A DNA stretch of 64,000 nt from Siderastrea radians. Its lineage: Eukaryota > Cnidaria > Anthozoa > Scleractinia > Rhizangiidae. The stretch is from the NCBI GenBank assembly GCA_964017195.1, contig OZ024888.1, positions 12,471,701 through 12,535,700 of the forward strand, read 5' to 3'. The translations under genes and the position numbers were made by a program. Under the pieces are notes generated by a model that ran no database searches, was not told where the DNA came from, and saw only the letters and a list, made by a program, of their open reading frames with translations. How positions within the stretch are numbered: position 1 is the first letter of the stretch; each line of letters begins with the position of its first letter. This document shows positions 25,001 to 36,100 of this stretch, piece after piece.

Positions 25001-27006
25001 TCGATTTTTTTTCGATTCTTCATCGATCTTGTCAAAAAGTGACCACCAGTGACCACGAATGACTACGAATAGCCACGAAAAACCCCTGGTTGACCACCAG
25101 TGACCACCAGTGAAAATGCATCAAAATAGTCTAACCATCATGAAAACGTCATAATTACGTCAATTTATCCAATAGTCACTATTTAACGCCCTCGCTTCTC
25201 CCGCTTCCCGTACATTTCTGCCCCCTTTTTCATGGACCCCATCTCACTTCCGATGGATACAAGTGACCAATGGAACCACATAAAAAGAACCATTAATGTT
25301 TCCTTTCCAAATCGATGGTAAATTTGGCTTTTCACCCGGTTCTCTGTTGGATGATGTTCGCTAAATGTCGTTCCACAGAAACGAAAGGCGATGACGGGAG
25401 GGTAACGAAGAATCAAAGAAAAAGGAAGAAAAAGACAAGAAAGGGACGAAACTGATGCGGATCAATTTTGGTTCACAAAAAAGGTCAAAATTGTACCTCA
25501 TGTTGGATGCAAAAATGTGATAATTTTGGTAGAAATTTTTGTAGCTATTTTAAATGCAAAGTATCAAAAGAAACCTGTGGCTAAAAAATTACCGACACGA
25601 AATGGTCAATGGGCTAAAGGCAATTAAATTCACCAAGATTACTAGAGACACGTGACCTGCTATCCTCTCACCCCCATTCTGGATGTTCGTTGCTGATTTC
25701 ACAAAAGTCACAATGAACAAATCCAAAACTGGCCTGGAGGCAACTTAAAGGATTTCTTCGCTATTAATGTGTCATCTTTGATTTATGTCTCTTTCAGTAG
25801 GGTGGTGCGTAAAACAATAATAGATTGGAAATTATTATCGCTGAGCAAGGGTTTTGTTCTCCCAGCAAAATCTCTTAGTGTGTCATAGTCGAGACACACT
25901 ACGAGATTATGTTCTCCCAGTATAATCTCTTAGTGTGTTATAGTCGAGACACACGTTGAGACAAATTAAATAACACCATGCAACTTCTCCGATGCCTATG
26001 TCCTAAACCCAGGCCTACAGTAGAATCTCGCTACTTCAAGCAGAGCAAGGAGAACAAAAGCTTGTTGGATATAACGGTAGTGCGAAGTTGCAATAAAAAA
26101 CAACTGCGCGAAATTATCATACTAGCGGTAGTCTGGATTCTTTTTTCTACAATACGTCAAGGGACGAAAAATTAATAAAACCAAAACAAAAGTGTTCTTA
26201 CCGAGGTGACTCCAATACTTTTCAGTGATGTAGTCCTCGCATAACCTGTTCTCAAATGAAAGGTAGAATTTGTACTTTTGAAGGCAGTCTTTATTTCGGT
26301 TCTTAGAACAAGATCTTGGATCACCGAAATTTTTGCCAGAACAACGTCCAAACACATCGACCTTTATGTGCTTTTTCAGCTCGCGGACAAAAGATATTCG
26401 CAGCTGAGGCCCGCAGTTACTAACCATCCAGGCCACAAGTTCTGATTTTCCTTTAGCATAATCTGTTACGGTTGCCGTTTTGTTCATCTTTAATACATCT
26501 TCGCGACTGAGTTGCTCGTAGCTTCCATAGCGTCCCCAAATGTCCGAATCAGTTCTATAATGCCACGTCAAGTTGAACAGGCCGTTTAATCGTTTTGGGT
26601 TTGGGGTTAACATTGGGCTTTCCCACATTGCATACACCCAGCGCTGTGAATTAGGTCTGCTTTTCAATAATGATTTCAGGACGTCTGAACTCGGCATGTT
26701 TATAGCGTGAAACACAACTATGTCGCTCTCGTTAAACCGCTCCTTTTTGTAGGTAAGTTCAAAATGTTCCGAACAGCATCCACTCTCCTTCCTCACCCAA
26801 TTGTTCCATCTCCAGAACCTGGTATAGACTAGAACCACTGTCTTGGGGCTTTGTCTTTGTACTGACATTTCATGTGCTGTTGTCTTTTTCAACAGGTGCC
26901 AAGGCACATCCCTTTGAACATCAAACTCATGTACCTTAAATAGGATGACAATTGCACAACCAGTTATAAAGAGAGCAACAAACATTGGTCTCTTACTTTC
27001 CGCCAT
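19024..27006 (-). CDS. Alpha-1,3-fucosyltransferase (GT10), gene 1, two exons
   Basis: Exon 1 is 27006-26202 and exon 2 is 19367-19024, giving 382 residues. A GTG lies 30 bases upstream of the chosen ATG (context GAAATGG). Residues 8-23 form a signal-anchor, so this is a type II Golgi enzyme. The GT10 motif YKFYLSFENRLCEDYITEK starts near residue 245. Exon 1 ends CACCTCG/GTAAGAAC; exon 2 starts after TTTTTCAG as GCGACGAAAATG. The codon split across the junction restores SHLGDENVVPVVLGGANY, the conserved FucT C-terminal block. The family transfers fucose from GDP-fucose to GlcNAc-containing glycans. The 6.8-kb intron holds a tRNA-like repeat and a 4.5-kb transposon. Its E2 tail (SRSICRICEGF) differs most from the other copies. 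Confidence 0.85.
19604..19676 (-). tRNA. tRNA-Glu(CTC)-like pseudogene or SINE head
   Basis: The minus strand shows an A box (TGGCCTAGTGG), a B-box-like GGGTTCGACGC and an anticodon arm CGGCACCTCACGCCG resembling tRNA-Glu with CTC. T33 is replaced by C, and the T and acceptor stems have mismatches. A T-rich run follows (TTTTTTTCTTTTTTTTC), as expected for a pol III stop. Too degenerate for a working tRNA; a tRNA-derived SINE or pseudogene in the fucosyltransferase intron. Confidence 0.55.
19978..20126 (+). pseudogene. THAP-domain exon remnant, second copy
   Basis: Same remnant as in the first 4.5-kb element. It has extra damage: an added T in the CVF codons, loss of the FKFP bases (AATTTTAAGAAGATCC) and a stop in place of the tryptophan region. 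The donor-like CACAG/GTAACC is kept. Confidence 0.55.
20743..21387. mobile_element. Nested 8-bp-duplication MITE, second copy
   Basis: Ends CCCAAGGGGG and CCCCCTGGG, with flanks AAGCAGGT (20735-20742) and AAGTAGGC (21388-21395). It occupies the same site in the host transposon as 13381-14039. Confidence 0.8.
24676..24722. repeat. GGAC/GTAC tetranucleotide tract
   Basis: Units of GGAC, GTAC and GGAT in tandem (GCGGACGGACGGACGTACGT and onward). A short microsatellite with a self-complementary ACGTACGT core. Confidence 0.85.
25856..25965. repeat. 55-bp tandem duplication, two copies
   Basis: Two adjacent copies beginning GTTCTCCCAG at 25856 and 25911. Each contains the internal hairpin TAGTGTGT...ATAGTCGAGACACA. 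It is absent from the homologous introns at 29.1, 37.0 and 45.8 kb, so it is local to unit 0. Confidence 0.85.
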
Positions 27007-27349
27007 TTCAGAGCGTGTGTTGGGGGATATAGTCACGCATATGTGAATTGTGAATTAAAAAGACAAAAATATATTTTTATTAATCACTCTTCTGCGCTGT
27101 TAATTGGCACCCTTCAGAATTAATCTGTCTTAAATAATTAAATCAAATCAAATATATGTAATTTACCGACTTGTGTATGTGCACGGATAACTGAACTGTC
27201 TGAATAAAATACAAAATACATCCGTTACTGTGACTTTACCGTGTCTGCATAAACTGCAAAAGTTTCGGAGAACTCGTAACGGTAGCAGAAACTCGTCGGT
27301 GTCAACAGCATTGTTTTAATTACTCTCGTGTTTCCATGGAGTCTGCACG

Positions 27350-27395
27350 AGTTTTATATGTAATCGCATGAGGCCGAGTAGAATTAAGGATAAAT

Positions 27396-27438
<43 letters not shown>

Positions 27439-28204
27439 CGTAGCGACGAGGGCAATTTGTGAAAACTTTGAAAATACAAGTGAAAATTTGTCCTTAATTC
27501 TACGAGGGCTCAATGCGATTACTTGTTTATAACACAGAGGGCAAAATTTTCTGAAAACTTTTCATTGCACGTCGAAACGCAATCCGCCGCCGGCACTCAG
27601 AATAAACAATTCTCCACACAAGCAGCCGGTTTATTAAGCTGCTACTCAGCGTCCAGAACAAAAAAAAAACGGTCTTTTATGCATATGTTCATCTTTTGAG
27701 ATAATTACAATTCTAGTTCATTGACAAACTCACACTCAAAACTCAAACTAAGTAAGCTTAAATTTATTTAAGCTTACCTGAGTTGCAAAGCAACCTCTCG
27801 CTCGCTGAATTGACCAAGGTTTTTGGTAGTTTTAGAACAAATAACCATTTGCTGTTTCCCGTAAAACGTTCAGGTTCACCTTCTGGAATTTCTCTTCGAA
27901 CTATCAGCCGATTTCCATACCATTTTTGCCAACCAACTCGGTTAAATTTAAACTCTGAAACTATATTCTTGTGTTGAACAACTCAAAATCCAATTCAAAA
28001 TCTGCTTTTCGTTTCAAGACGCTTACAAAATGCAAATGGCGCGCTCTCGCGCTTAGCCAATCAAATGCGAGTATTTTTGGCGCTTGACCAATCAGGAAGT
28101 AGTAATTTTGCCCTCGTCCGAGGCTCGTCCGAAAAAAAAATTACGAAAAAATGCCCCCTGTCTCAACCAATTAGCAATCAGTAATTTTGCCCTCTATGTT
28201 ATAA
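27350..28204. mobile_element. Two adjoining foldback repeats at the unit 0/unit 1 junction
   Basis: First, a near-perfect palindrome at about 27357-27524: TAATCGCATGAGGCC, TAGAATTAAGGA, AAATTTTCAC and TTTTCAAAGTTTTCACAAA, with complements in reverse order around GAGTCGCGTAGCGACGAG. Second, an element about 27527-28204 with ends TTATAACACAGAGGGCAAAA and the complement of TTTTGCCCTCTATGTTATAA. They replace the promoter-distal flank, the E2 and most of a Mutator-like element that the other units have here. Confidence 0.65.
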
Positions 28205-28205
28205 G

Positions 28206-28503
28206 GATATGCGTGAAGAATGCGCTCCGTAATGAAGTAAAATATCGGCGAATAAGCTTGACCAGCACTTCTAGCTGTTTGGATATCTTTTGCTTGACTC
28301 GTACAATAACCAAGAAGATCCTTGAATAATGGGCACGTGAATTACAGCAGTCCTAAGCGTAAGTGCATACGTCAAACCGGTTTGAAACCGGTTTTCCTGG
28401 TTGTGAGTTAATTATTCATCCAGAGTTGGGGACGGTGCTAATCGGTTGCTTGCAGTGGTTTCTCGTCTTCTCGTTCTCCGGGAACCACTGCTCGCAGGGT
28501 ACG
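28206..28503. mobile_element. Truncated right end of the 2.8-kb Mutator-like element
   Basis: Matches 36093-36383 almost base for base, ending CTGCTCGCAGGGTA before CGTGCGTGG. The left 2.5 kb is missing, and the junction abuts the foldback repeat ending at 28204. Confidence 0.75.
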
Positions 28504-28576
28504 TGCGTGGCTGTTTAAGGGCAATTCCTAATTGATGGCTTCTAATAATTTTAGTAGTTTACGAATATACCGTACC

Positions 28577-28730
28577 GTGAGATGGGGTCCAGGAAAAAGG
28601 GGAGATAAATGTACGGGAAGTGGGAAAACAGAGGGCGTTAAATAGTGCCTATTGGATAAATTGACGTAATTATCACGTAATTATGACTTCCCGTACATTT
28701 ATCTCCCCTTTTTCCTGGACCCCATCTCAC
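28577..28730. repeat. Palindrome in the E1-side intron, unit 1
   Basis: The left arm GTGAGATGGGGTCCAGGAAA, continuing through GTACGGGAAG, is the exact complement of the right arm ending CCCCATCTCAC. A spacer of about 65 bp carries TAAATTGACGTAATTA. Units 0 and 3 have only the right arm (about 25195-25250 and 45385-45425), so the left arm arose as an inverted copy. The same palindrome is at 36459-36612 in unit 2. Confidence 0.85.
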
Positions 28731-29216
28731 TTCCGATGGATACAAGTGACCAATGGAACCACATAAAAAGAACCATTAATGTTTCCTTTCCAAATCGATG
28801 GTAAATTTGGCTTTTCACCCGGATCTCTGTTGGATGATGTTAGCTAAATGTCGTTCCACAGAAACGAAAGGCGATGACGGGAGGGTAACGAACAATAAAA
28901 GAAAAAGGTAGAAAAAGACAAGAAAGGGACGAAACTGATGCGGATCAATCTAGGTTCACAGGAAAAGGTCAAAATTTTACCTCAAGTTAGATAAAAAATG
29001 GGATAATTTTCGTAGAAATTGGCCCTTGGAGCCGTTTTAAGTGCAAAGTATCACCTTAACCGCTAAAAAGGAACCAGTGGCTAAAAAAAGGTATCGGCGT
29101 TAAATGTTCAATGGGCTAAAACTAGGTACTAGCGGTACTCTGAAGCCGAATTTTTTTTCGAAAATACGTCAAGAGACGAAAAATTAATAAAACCAAAAAA
29201 AATATATTGTTCTTAC

Positions 29217-30021
29217 CCAGGTGACTCCAATACTTTTCAGTGATGTAGTCCTCGCATAACCTGTTCTCAAATGAAAGGTAGAATTTGTACTTTTGAAGGC
29301 AGTCTTTATTTCGGTTCTTAGAACAAGATCTTGGATCACCGAAATTTTTGCCAGAACAACCTCCAAACACATCGACCTTTATGTACTTTTTCAGCTCGCG
29401 GGCAAACGATATTCGCAGTTGAGGCCGGCAGTTACTAACCATCCAGGCCACAAGTTCTAATTTTCCTTTAGTATAATCTGTTACGGTTGCCGTTTTGTTC
29501 ATCTTTAATACATCTTCGCGACTGAGTTGCTCGTAGCTTCCATAGCGTCCCCAAATGTCCGAATCAGTTCTATAATGCCACGTCAAGTTGAACAGGCCGT
29601 TTAATCGTTTTGGGTTCGGGGTTAACACTGGGCTTTCCCATATTGCATACACCCAGCGCTGTGAATTAGGTCTGCTTTTCAATAATGATTTCAGGACGTC
29701 TGAACTCGGCATGTTTTTAGCGTGAAACACAACTATGTCGCTCTCGTTAAACCGCTCCTTTTTGTAGGTAAGTTCAAAATGTTCCGAACAGCATCCGCTC
29801 TCCTTCCTCACCCAATTGTTCCATCCCCAGAACCTGGTATAGACTAGAACCACTGTCTTGGGGCTTTGTCTTTGCACTGACATTTCATGTGCTGCTGTCT
29901 TTTTCAACAGGTGCCAAGGCACATCAGTTTGAACATCAAACTCATGTACCTTAAATAGGATGACAATTGCACAACCAGTTATAAAGAGAGCAACAAACAT
30001 TGGTCTCTTACTTTCCGCCAT
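29217..30021 (-). CDS. Fucosyltransferase first exon without its own second exon (unit 1)
   Basis: Open first exon of a GT10 fucosyltransferase: ATG at 30021, signal-anchor MFVALFITGCAIVILF, motif YKFYLSFENRLCEDYITEK, donor CACCTGG/GTAAGAAC at 29217. The protein is identical to the unit 2 first exon. Going downstream on the minus strand, the next exon met is another first exon (26202-27006). The E2 expected between them has been lost. It could splice to E2 at 19367-19024 across a 9.8-kb intron, acting as an alternative first exon, or be non-functional. No internal stop argues against use. Confidence 0.75.
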
Positions 30022-30984
30022 TTCAAAGCGTGTGTTGGGTGATATAGTCACGCATATGTGAATTGTGAATTAAAAAGACAAAAATATATATTATATTAGT
30101 CACTCTTCTGCGCTACTAATTGGCACCCTTCCCAATTAACCTGTCTTAAATAATCAAATCAAATCAAATATATGTAATTCACCGACTTGTGTATGTGCAC
30201 GGATACCTGAACTGTCTGAATAAATACAAAATACACCCGTTACTTGTGTGTGTGTGTGCACGAAAAACTGAAGTGTCTGAATAAAATACAAATTACATCC
30301 GTTACTGTGTCTGTATAAACTGCAAAAGTTTCGGAGGACTCGTAAAAGTGGTGGAAACGTGTCGGTTTCAAAAGCATTGTTCCAGTTACACTCGTGTTTC
30401 CATGGAGTCACGACAGCGCGAGTTACGATATTAATCTCTGATAGACGTCAGCTTGTGTCGAGGATATACCCGAAAAATTTGGGAAATATGCCTTGTTGTA
30501 AGGTCTTCCGTTGGTGGCTTATTTTCGGGAAGCCGGTTGGAGGAGAGAAATAATTGAATAGCATTTTGAGTTAAAAAATGGAACAACCTTGGCTTAATTG
30601 AACTATTTTGAGAAGGAGACAATTTCTGTCCGTCTGACTTGCTTTTTAGAAATTCAGTCCCGAGCATTTATCATCAGTGTTGCCAGTGAGAAAGCCGATG
30701 AAGCAATGGCCTGTAATGCCTTTTGTATGGCGCAAACTCCAAATAATTAAAAGAGCGCTGGCCCTTCCAACAGAAGGCTGATTAAACGGCTGATCGATAG
30801 GCTTTAGAGCTGTTATATTCCGCTTCAGAAATATTAATATTTACTGGTCAGTGCGATTTTCACGAAAAAGTAACCAAGCTCTTACACATGTCATTTTTAA
30901 CATCCCCCCTGGATTTCTCCTTGCATGCAAATTTGAGATGGGGGTCAAAATTTTCCATTTCCCCCTTTGTTTGATTCTTACAGA

Positions 30985-31158
30985 GAATTACTCTTAAGTG
31001 TGAAGAAGATCATCACAGTTATAGACGCAACTTTTGCAGTTGCGAAATGAGGGCTAGAAAAAAATTCAGGCATGTAGGAGATTCAAACCCTTGACCCTCT
31101 GCGATACCGGTGCAGCGCTCTAACCAACTGAGCTAACAAGCTAACTGGGAGCTGGTCA
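30985..31158 (-). mobile_element. tRNA-derived SINE, minus copy, unit 1
   Basis: On the minus strand: GTTAGCTCAGTTGGTTAGAG (A box), GGTATCGCAGAGG and GGGTTTGAATC (B box). The body follows with TTTCGCAACTGC and AAGTTGCGTCTATAACTG, then GATGATCTTCTTCACA. It pairs with a plus-strand copy 170 bases away, giving a large inverted repeat. Confidence 0.75.
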
Positions 31159-31275
31159 TTTTTTCAGGCTTTCATTTCACTACTGCACAAGTTGCGTCTG
31201 TAACTGTTGGGATGATTTTCTTCAAATTTAATTCTTCATCCTGCAGTTCTAATATATGATATTCTTATATTTATT
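31159..31275 (+). mobile_element. SINE body fragment without the tRNA head, unit 1
   Basis: Starts TTTTTCAGGCTTTCATTTC and continues through CAAGTTGCGTCTGTAACTG, TTCTTCATCCTGCAG and TAATATATGATATTC. This is the 3' body of the same SINE in plus orientation, abutting the minus copy. Confidence 0.65.
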
Positions 31276-31324
31276 ATTTCACCTTCATTCTTCACGGGTT
31301 TTTAACGAACCGACTAAATGACCA

Positions 31325-31535
31325 GCTCCCAGTTAGCTTGTTAGCTCAATTGGTTAGAGCGCTGCAGCGGTATCGCAGAGGTCAAGGGTTCGATTCCCGT
31401 TCAAACCTGAATTCTTTCAGGCTTTCATTTCGCAACTGCGCAAGTTGCGTCTGTAACTGCGATGATCTTCTTCACATTTAACTCTTCATTCCGCAGTCTA
31501 ATATATGATATTCATATATTTCATTATTTCAATAA
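31325..31535 (+). mobile_element. tRNA-derived SINE, plus copy, unit 1
   Basis: Head TTGTTAGCTCAATTGGTTAG with A box TAGCTCAATTGG and B box GGTTCGATTCCC. The anticodon arm CTGCAGCGGTATCGCAG has a Thr-like GGT loop but no T33. The body is CAGGCTTTCATTTCGCAACT, GCGTCTGTAACTGCGATGAT, then TTCATTCCGCAGTCTAATAT, ending near TTCATTATTTC. Stem mismatches exclude a working tRNA. Equivalent copies are at 39207-39417 and 54745-54926. Confidence 0.75.
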
Positions 31536-31704
31536 TTATACCATTGATAACTTTTATTAGTTTAGGATTAGTGGACGAATGTAGACTAGCATAAATGAAA
31601 GCTCCTAATTGTAACATACTCCACGGAAACAATCACCGAGATCATCCCTGTAGGCTTTTACCCGGCGGTTTAGCGCAATGGGAGGCATTATCATCGATCC
31701 AATC

Positions 31705-32042
31705 TAGGGCTGAAACGAGATAGCGATGCATCGGTGAACCACGATATTTTTCAACGATACGAATATCGATATTTATACAAGATATCGCGATATTACGATA
31801 CAATAAAATATGCTTCATCAACAAATTTCTGAAATCACTGTCTTTAATATTCCTTACCCAAGCTTGATGTTGTGTTATTACTATGTTAAATTTGTTATTA
31901 TGGAAATAATTATTTGTAAGTAGTGTAAGTTGATGGTAGCTAGTTTTGTCGCGCACAGTAATGTATCGTACCGTGTGTCGTATCGTGGCCCTTGTATCTA
32001 GATCTGAATCGTATCGTGGGAAAAAGTATCGTTGCAGCCCTA
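31705..32042. mobile_element. hAT-like MITE, unit 1
   Basis: A 338-bp element with ends TAGGGCTGAAACGA and the complement of TATCGTTGCAGCCCTA. It is flanked by ATCCAATC (31697-31704) and ATCCAACC (32043-32050). The empty site is present at about 18120 in unit 0 (CGATCCAATCCAATAGTTG), confirming an 8-bp duplication as in hAT elements. The interior repeats ATCGTATCGT words. It is non-coding. Confidence 0.88.
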
Positions 32043-32073
32043 ATCCAACCCAACAGTTGTATCGCGTGAATAG

Positions 32074-32799
32074 AGAAGGCAGTGTCTAGATACCCGGCGG
32101 CCGGGTAAGGATGTTTCAAGAATAAATACCTTGGAGTCTGGCATATTCTGACGGTTTGAAAAATTCGATGTTTGTTTAGAATTGCCAAGCGGTCAGAAAA
32201 GTATTTTGGTTTGTAGTTGACAAGTTTTCCGAGCTTGTGTATACTAGAAAATCGCGACGTTTGCGACACTTCGGATGGATGTTTCGAGAATAAATACCTG
32301 GGAGTCCGAAATTTTCGAAGGATTTGACGGGAAGGCATATTCTAACGGTTTGCAAATATTCCGTGTTTGTTTAGAATTACCAAGTGAGTTAGAAAAGTAT
32401 TTTGGTTTTGTAGTTGACGAGTTTTCTGAGCTTGTGTATACTAGAAAATCGCGATGTTTGCAACACTTCGAATGATGTGTCTAGATCCGCCAGTCAGAAG
32501 CGCGCAGAATTTTGGACGGAATTTCTCATTCAAACGTCCTTGGAGTATTCAAAGTTTGTTCAGAATTACCAAGCGATTCAATAAACTAATTTGTTTTGTA
32601 GTTGACGAATTTCCTGAGCTTTTACATACTATAAAATGGCTATATTCGCGACACTTGGCCTAAACTCTAAACAAATATCGAATTCTTTCAGAACGTTAGA
32701 ATAAACCCTTCTGTCGAAATCCTTCGAAATTTCTGGACTGCCGGGTATTTAGTCTTGAAACATCCGTACTCCTTCTGGATATCTATAGACAGTGCCTCC
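32074..32799. mobile_element. Foldback element, family GGCAGTGTCTAGATACC, copy 2
   Basis: About 725 bp, with AAGGCAGTGTCTAGATACCC at left and the complement-like ATCTATAGACAGTGCCTCC at right. Long imperfect arms carry AATACCTGGGAGTCCGAAAT and ATTTCTGGACTGCCGGGTAT. The left arm is itself partly duplicated in tandem: AAGAATAAATACCTTGGAGT near 32117 and GAGAATAAATACCTGGGAGT near 32287. Confidence 0.6.
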
Positions 32800-33111
32800 T
32801 TTTAATGGTCAGGTTATCAGCCGGTCAGTTTTTATGTTTTATTCTCCTTTATTTTATTTTGGCTTTCCAAAAAAATGAAGCCAATATTTGCAAAAATTCA
32901 TTAACCTAAACATAAATTCGAGTTTTCAACTTTGCCCAGTTTATGTTGAATTTCCCTTGCTTCCTCTAGTTTTACGTATTTCCTCCATACTCGTTTATTA
33001 ATTATAAACAAATTGTGTTTCCTGGCGTAGTTTTTAGTAATCAATAATATTTCCCGTAGATCTTAGAAGCCTCGTTACTGTACCTTAAAAATAATTGCTC
33101 AATCTGGTAAT

Positions 33112-36100
33112 TTAATTGTTCCACATATTTCTAATAAGTTGGTCCTTTTGATTACACCGACCCTTCTTCATCCAATGTTCTGTAAGGTCGTCGTAAACCT
33201 TCCGTTTGGGTGGATTTTTAGGGTCAAAACTTTTACACATATGGCAAAATGAGGTCATGGGTGATTCATCTACCTTGTATTTCAGTCTCCATTTGAAGTA
33301 CTCGTTATAAGCGGTATTGTTTTTGTCCAGATACTGAAGATATTCTGCTACTTGTTTCCCAGTTTTGAAGTCCATAACATTGATATAGGAACCAGGAATA
33401 GCCAGCTTCGTATAGTTAGCACCTCCCAACACAACTGGGACAATATTTTCTTCGCCTGAAAAATACGGAAAATTGATAGATTGTTACGTAAGGGATCAAA
33501 TCCCTTATACATGGGTCCCTTCCAAAAATATACGCTTTAAAACCTCACGCGTCTAATTTTAACATCTGACCATCTTGCGTGGTACCCTGCGAGCAGTGGT
33601 TCCCGGCGAACAAGAGGACGAGGAACCACTGCAAGCAACCGTTTGGATTTCCATCGAGCATGCGCGAGTGACGGAGTGCCCGTTGTCTGAGCTGTCAGTT
33701 TTGGCCAATCAAAGCAAACACGCGCCCAGGACGAACGCGCGACAAAAGATCAACAATTCAACTGGAAAAAGATATAAATTGTAGTCTTAAAGTTTATTTC
33801 CAGTCCGTGCTGGGCAGACTCAACGGTTTGTTTTGTTTTTTTGCTTTCAAAAACTACTTACGTCATGTACGACTTTATGAAATGTACCAAATCGTGACAT
33901 CTTACATAAAGTGAAATTGCAACTTTTGTCTCCCGCCATCATGGATGTGAGCACAGGCTTACCATCCTCTGTTTGTGTTGCGGACCTGTTCAAAAAGCCT
34001 TGATTATCGTATTCACAAAATCCTTTGTACACAACCGAAGCGGCCATTAATATACAGCTAGCACAGGTCCACAACACAAACAGAGGATGGTAAGCCTGTG
34101 ATGTGAGCTTTACTCTTGATGAAATTGAAGAAAGAGACATTGAGGTGGCCGCGCGGCCAGGACAAGATAACATCTCGGTGTGTACATGCACTAGGTTTTG
34201 TTTACGGGAAACAGGAGGAAATGGCTGCCCGTGTCGAAGTGCCCAGCAGTTGCCATCCAGCACGAGGAACCGCAAGTTTGTTCGGTGTGTGTTGCAGGAA
34301 GATTCTTCCGAAAATAACGAGGTATTTAAGTCTATTTTATTTTTCTCATGTGGAAAAATTTTCGTACAGCTCCAAAATGCACTCTATTTCATAAATTATC
34401 TATGTTTTTTCCTTACATTCCATCGTATGAGGCTCACAAACAATTCGGTGCTGAGCCTGCACGGTACGGACTGGAAATCAACTTTAAGTATTCTCGTTTC
34501 CAAAGGCTACGATCTGTTCGGTCAGCGGTGGGATCGTAGGGCTCTGGTATCAGCCATTACTGGATGTCCTGAAATTCACGATATCCGGTAGTGCATGTCT
34601 AATTCGTTAAGGTGCTATTGCGCCTGCTCTATTCTCGTCCATGGAGCTCTGGGCATGACAATTCTGACAACATCCGAGAAATTTGAATTCCTATCGATCG
34701 AGTCGTCGTGTTAGATCGTTTAAAAGTTGTTGGGGACCCTCTAAATCTCCTGCAATTAGCGGAAAACCTGGAGCTTTAAAAGGAACGAACTTATCTGCCT
34801 TTCGTGCCGTAGTTGTTTCAGAAGAACGATCGTCCCTGCATTTTGCTCACGGGTTTTGGATTTTTATCTTGCCAAAATAAAGGTATTGCATTTGCGTTAT
34901 ACTAAATTGTACAGTTATTTTATCACATTCGTCTGGTTTTTGTTGTGGGAAAATGTCAATTGTGTACTTATCGTTTGGCACCTAAACGCTACAGTGTCGT
35001 ACGTTTTACCCCATCGAAAATTTCCAGAAGCATTTGGCGCCCAAGTTTTTTAAACATTGACCTCAAGAGGTCATTAGAAAAGTTCATGAGGCAGTTACAT
35101 GTAAGTTTATTTGTGGACAAGCTGTAGTTTTGTAGAAAATGCTGTAGCGAGGAAAGAATCGCTGGCATTTAGCGACAATCTCTAACACTTTTTACGTGCT
35201 TAGCCCGTCAAACAGCAAAATTTGGTCGCTTTATCTGCCCTAAGCCACATGCCTTGCGTGGAATTTGATTAAGTCAATATATTAATTAATGCCCTGATTA
35301 ATTCAATCGGAAATAAAACGTTATGCGTAGAAGCCCAAAAATTGTAACGTTATTGCGCATACAGTTTGAATCGGCCAGTCAAAAAAATAATAAGAAATTT
35401 TTGGCCGTTACCAGAGCTACAGGAGAAGTAATTTTAAAAAAGCCGCGTAGCTCTGGGGACGAGAATGAATTTTAAGCTGCTGAAATTTCTTCGCTATTTT
35501 CGCTTTTTTGTGCCAGTAAAAGGGCTTTCGATTATTTTTAGCATTTTGGCGGCCTTTTAATGACCAAGAAATCAAGGAATGTTTGTTCGTAATAAAGCGA
35601 GCCTCCTCCGCGCTTACCCAAAATATTCAGCGAGCGCTCGCAGAAAATTAATTACCATTTATATTTACAAGCCAATCTAGGATCGATCATGAAGGTTTTG
35701 AAAATCAGCACTAGATAAATCGAGAACATTTCACATTCCTTTCAGATACAAAAAACTCTTTTATTAATACCTTTTTTTTCTTGTTATTACCACACAGGAT
35801 GGAAATTGATTTCAATTTAAATATACACGAATTGATGAAAACAAAACTTACTGAAGATACAGAAGATAGCTGAGCGGACTGCATCACTAGCAAATCTGAT
35901 TTTTAAATTTTCTGTTTGCAAACCTTGTAATTATTTCTTGTACTTTTCTGCAATTCCAGGGATTAGTTTATGGAAAAAATCGAGGTGTTGTTCTTAGGCG
36001 TCGAAGGCTTTGAAGCTTTCGCTTTAGCGGCACTGCAGAGCGTTGCACTGCGGCACTGCAGAGGAGTCTGGTCGTCGCATTTCTAATTTAGCGCGTGAAG

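Larger units (their letters stand above)
24207..26201. other. Intron of fucosyltransferase gene 1, distal part
   Basis: Intronic. From about 24830 to 25850 it matches the E1-side intron of the other units (for example 45100-45880), with the AATTCCTAATTGATGGCTTT and ACGAATATACCGTA words. The open frames at 24215-24541 lie in unassigned repeat sequence without a recognised domain. Confidence 0.55.

Noticed and set aside
31325..31400. Possible functional tRNA gene
   Set aside because: A and B boxes are present, but position 33 is not T and the anticodon, T and acceptor stems have mismatches. Repeated copies with a shared non-tRNA body indicate a SINE.
33847..34275. 142-residue minus-strand open frame in the Mutator-like element
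   Set aside because: Crosses the 45-bp inverted repeat, is antisense to the Cys-rich stretch, and has no domain or conserved start.
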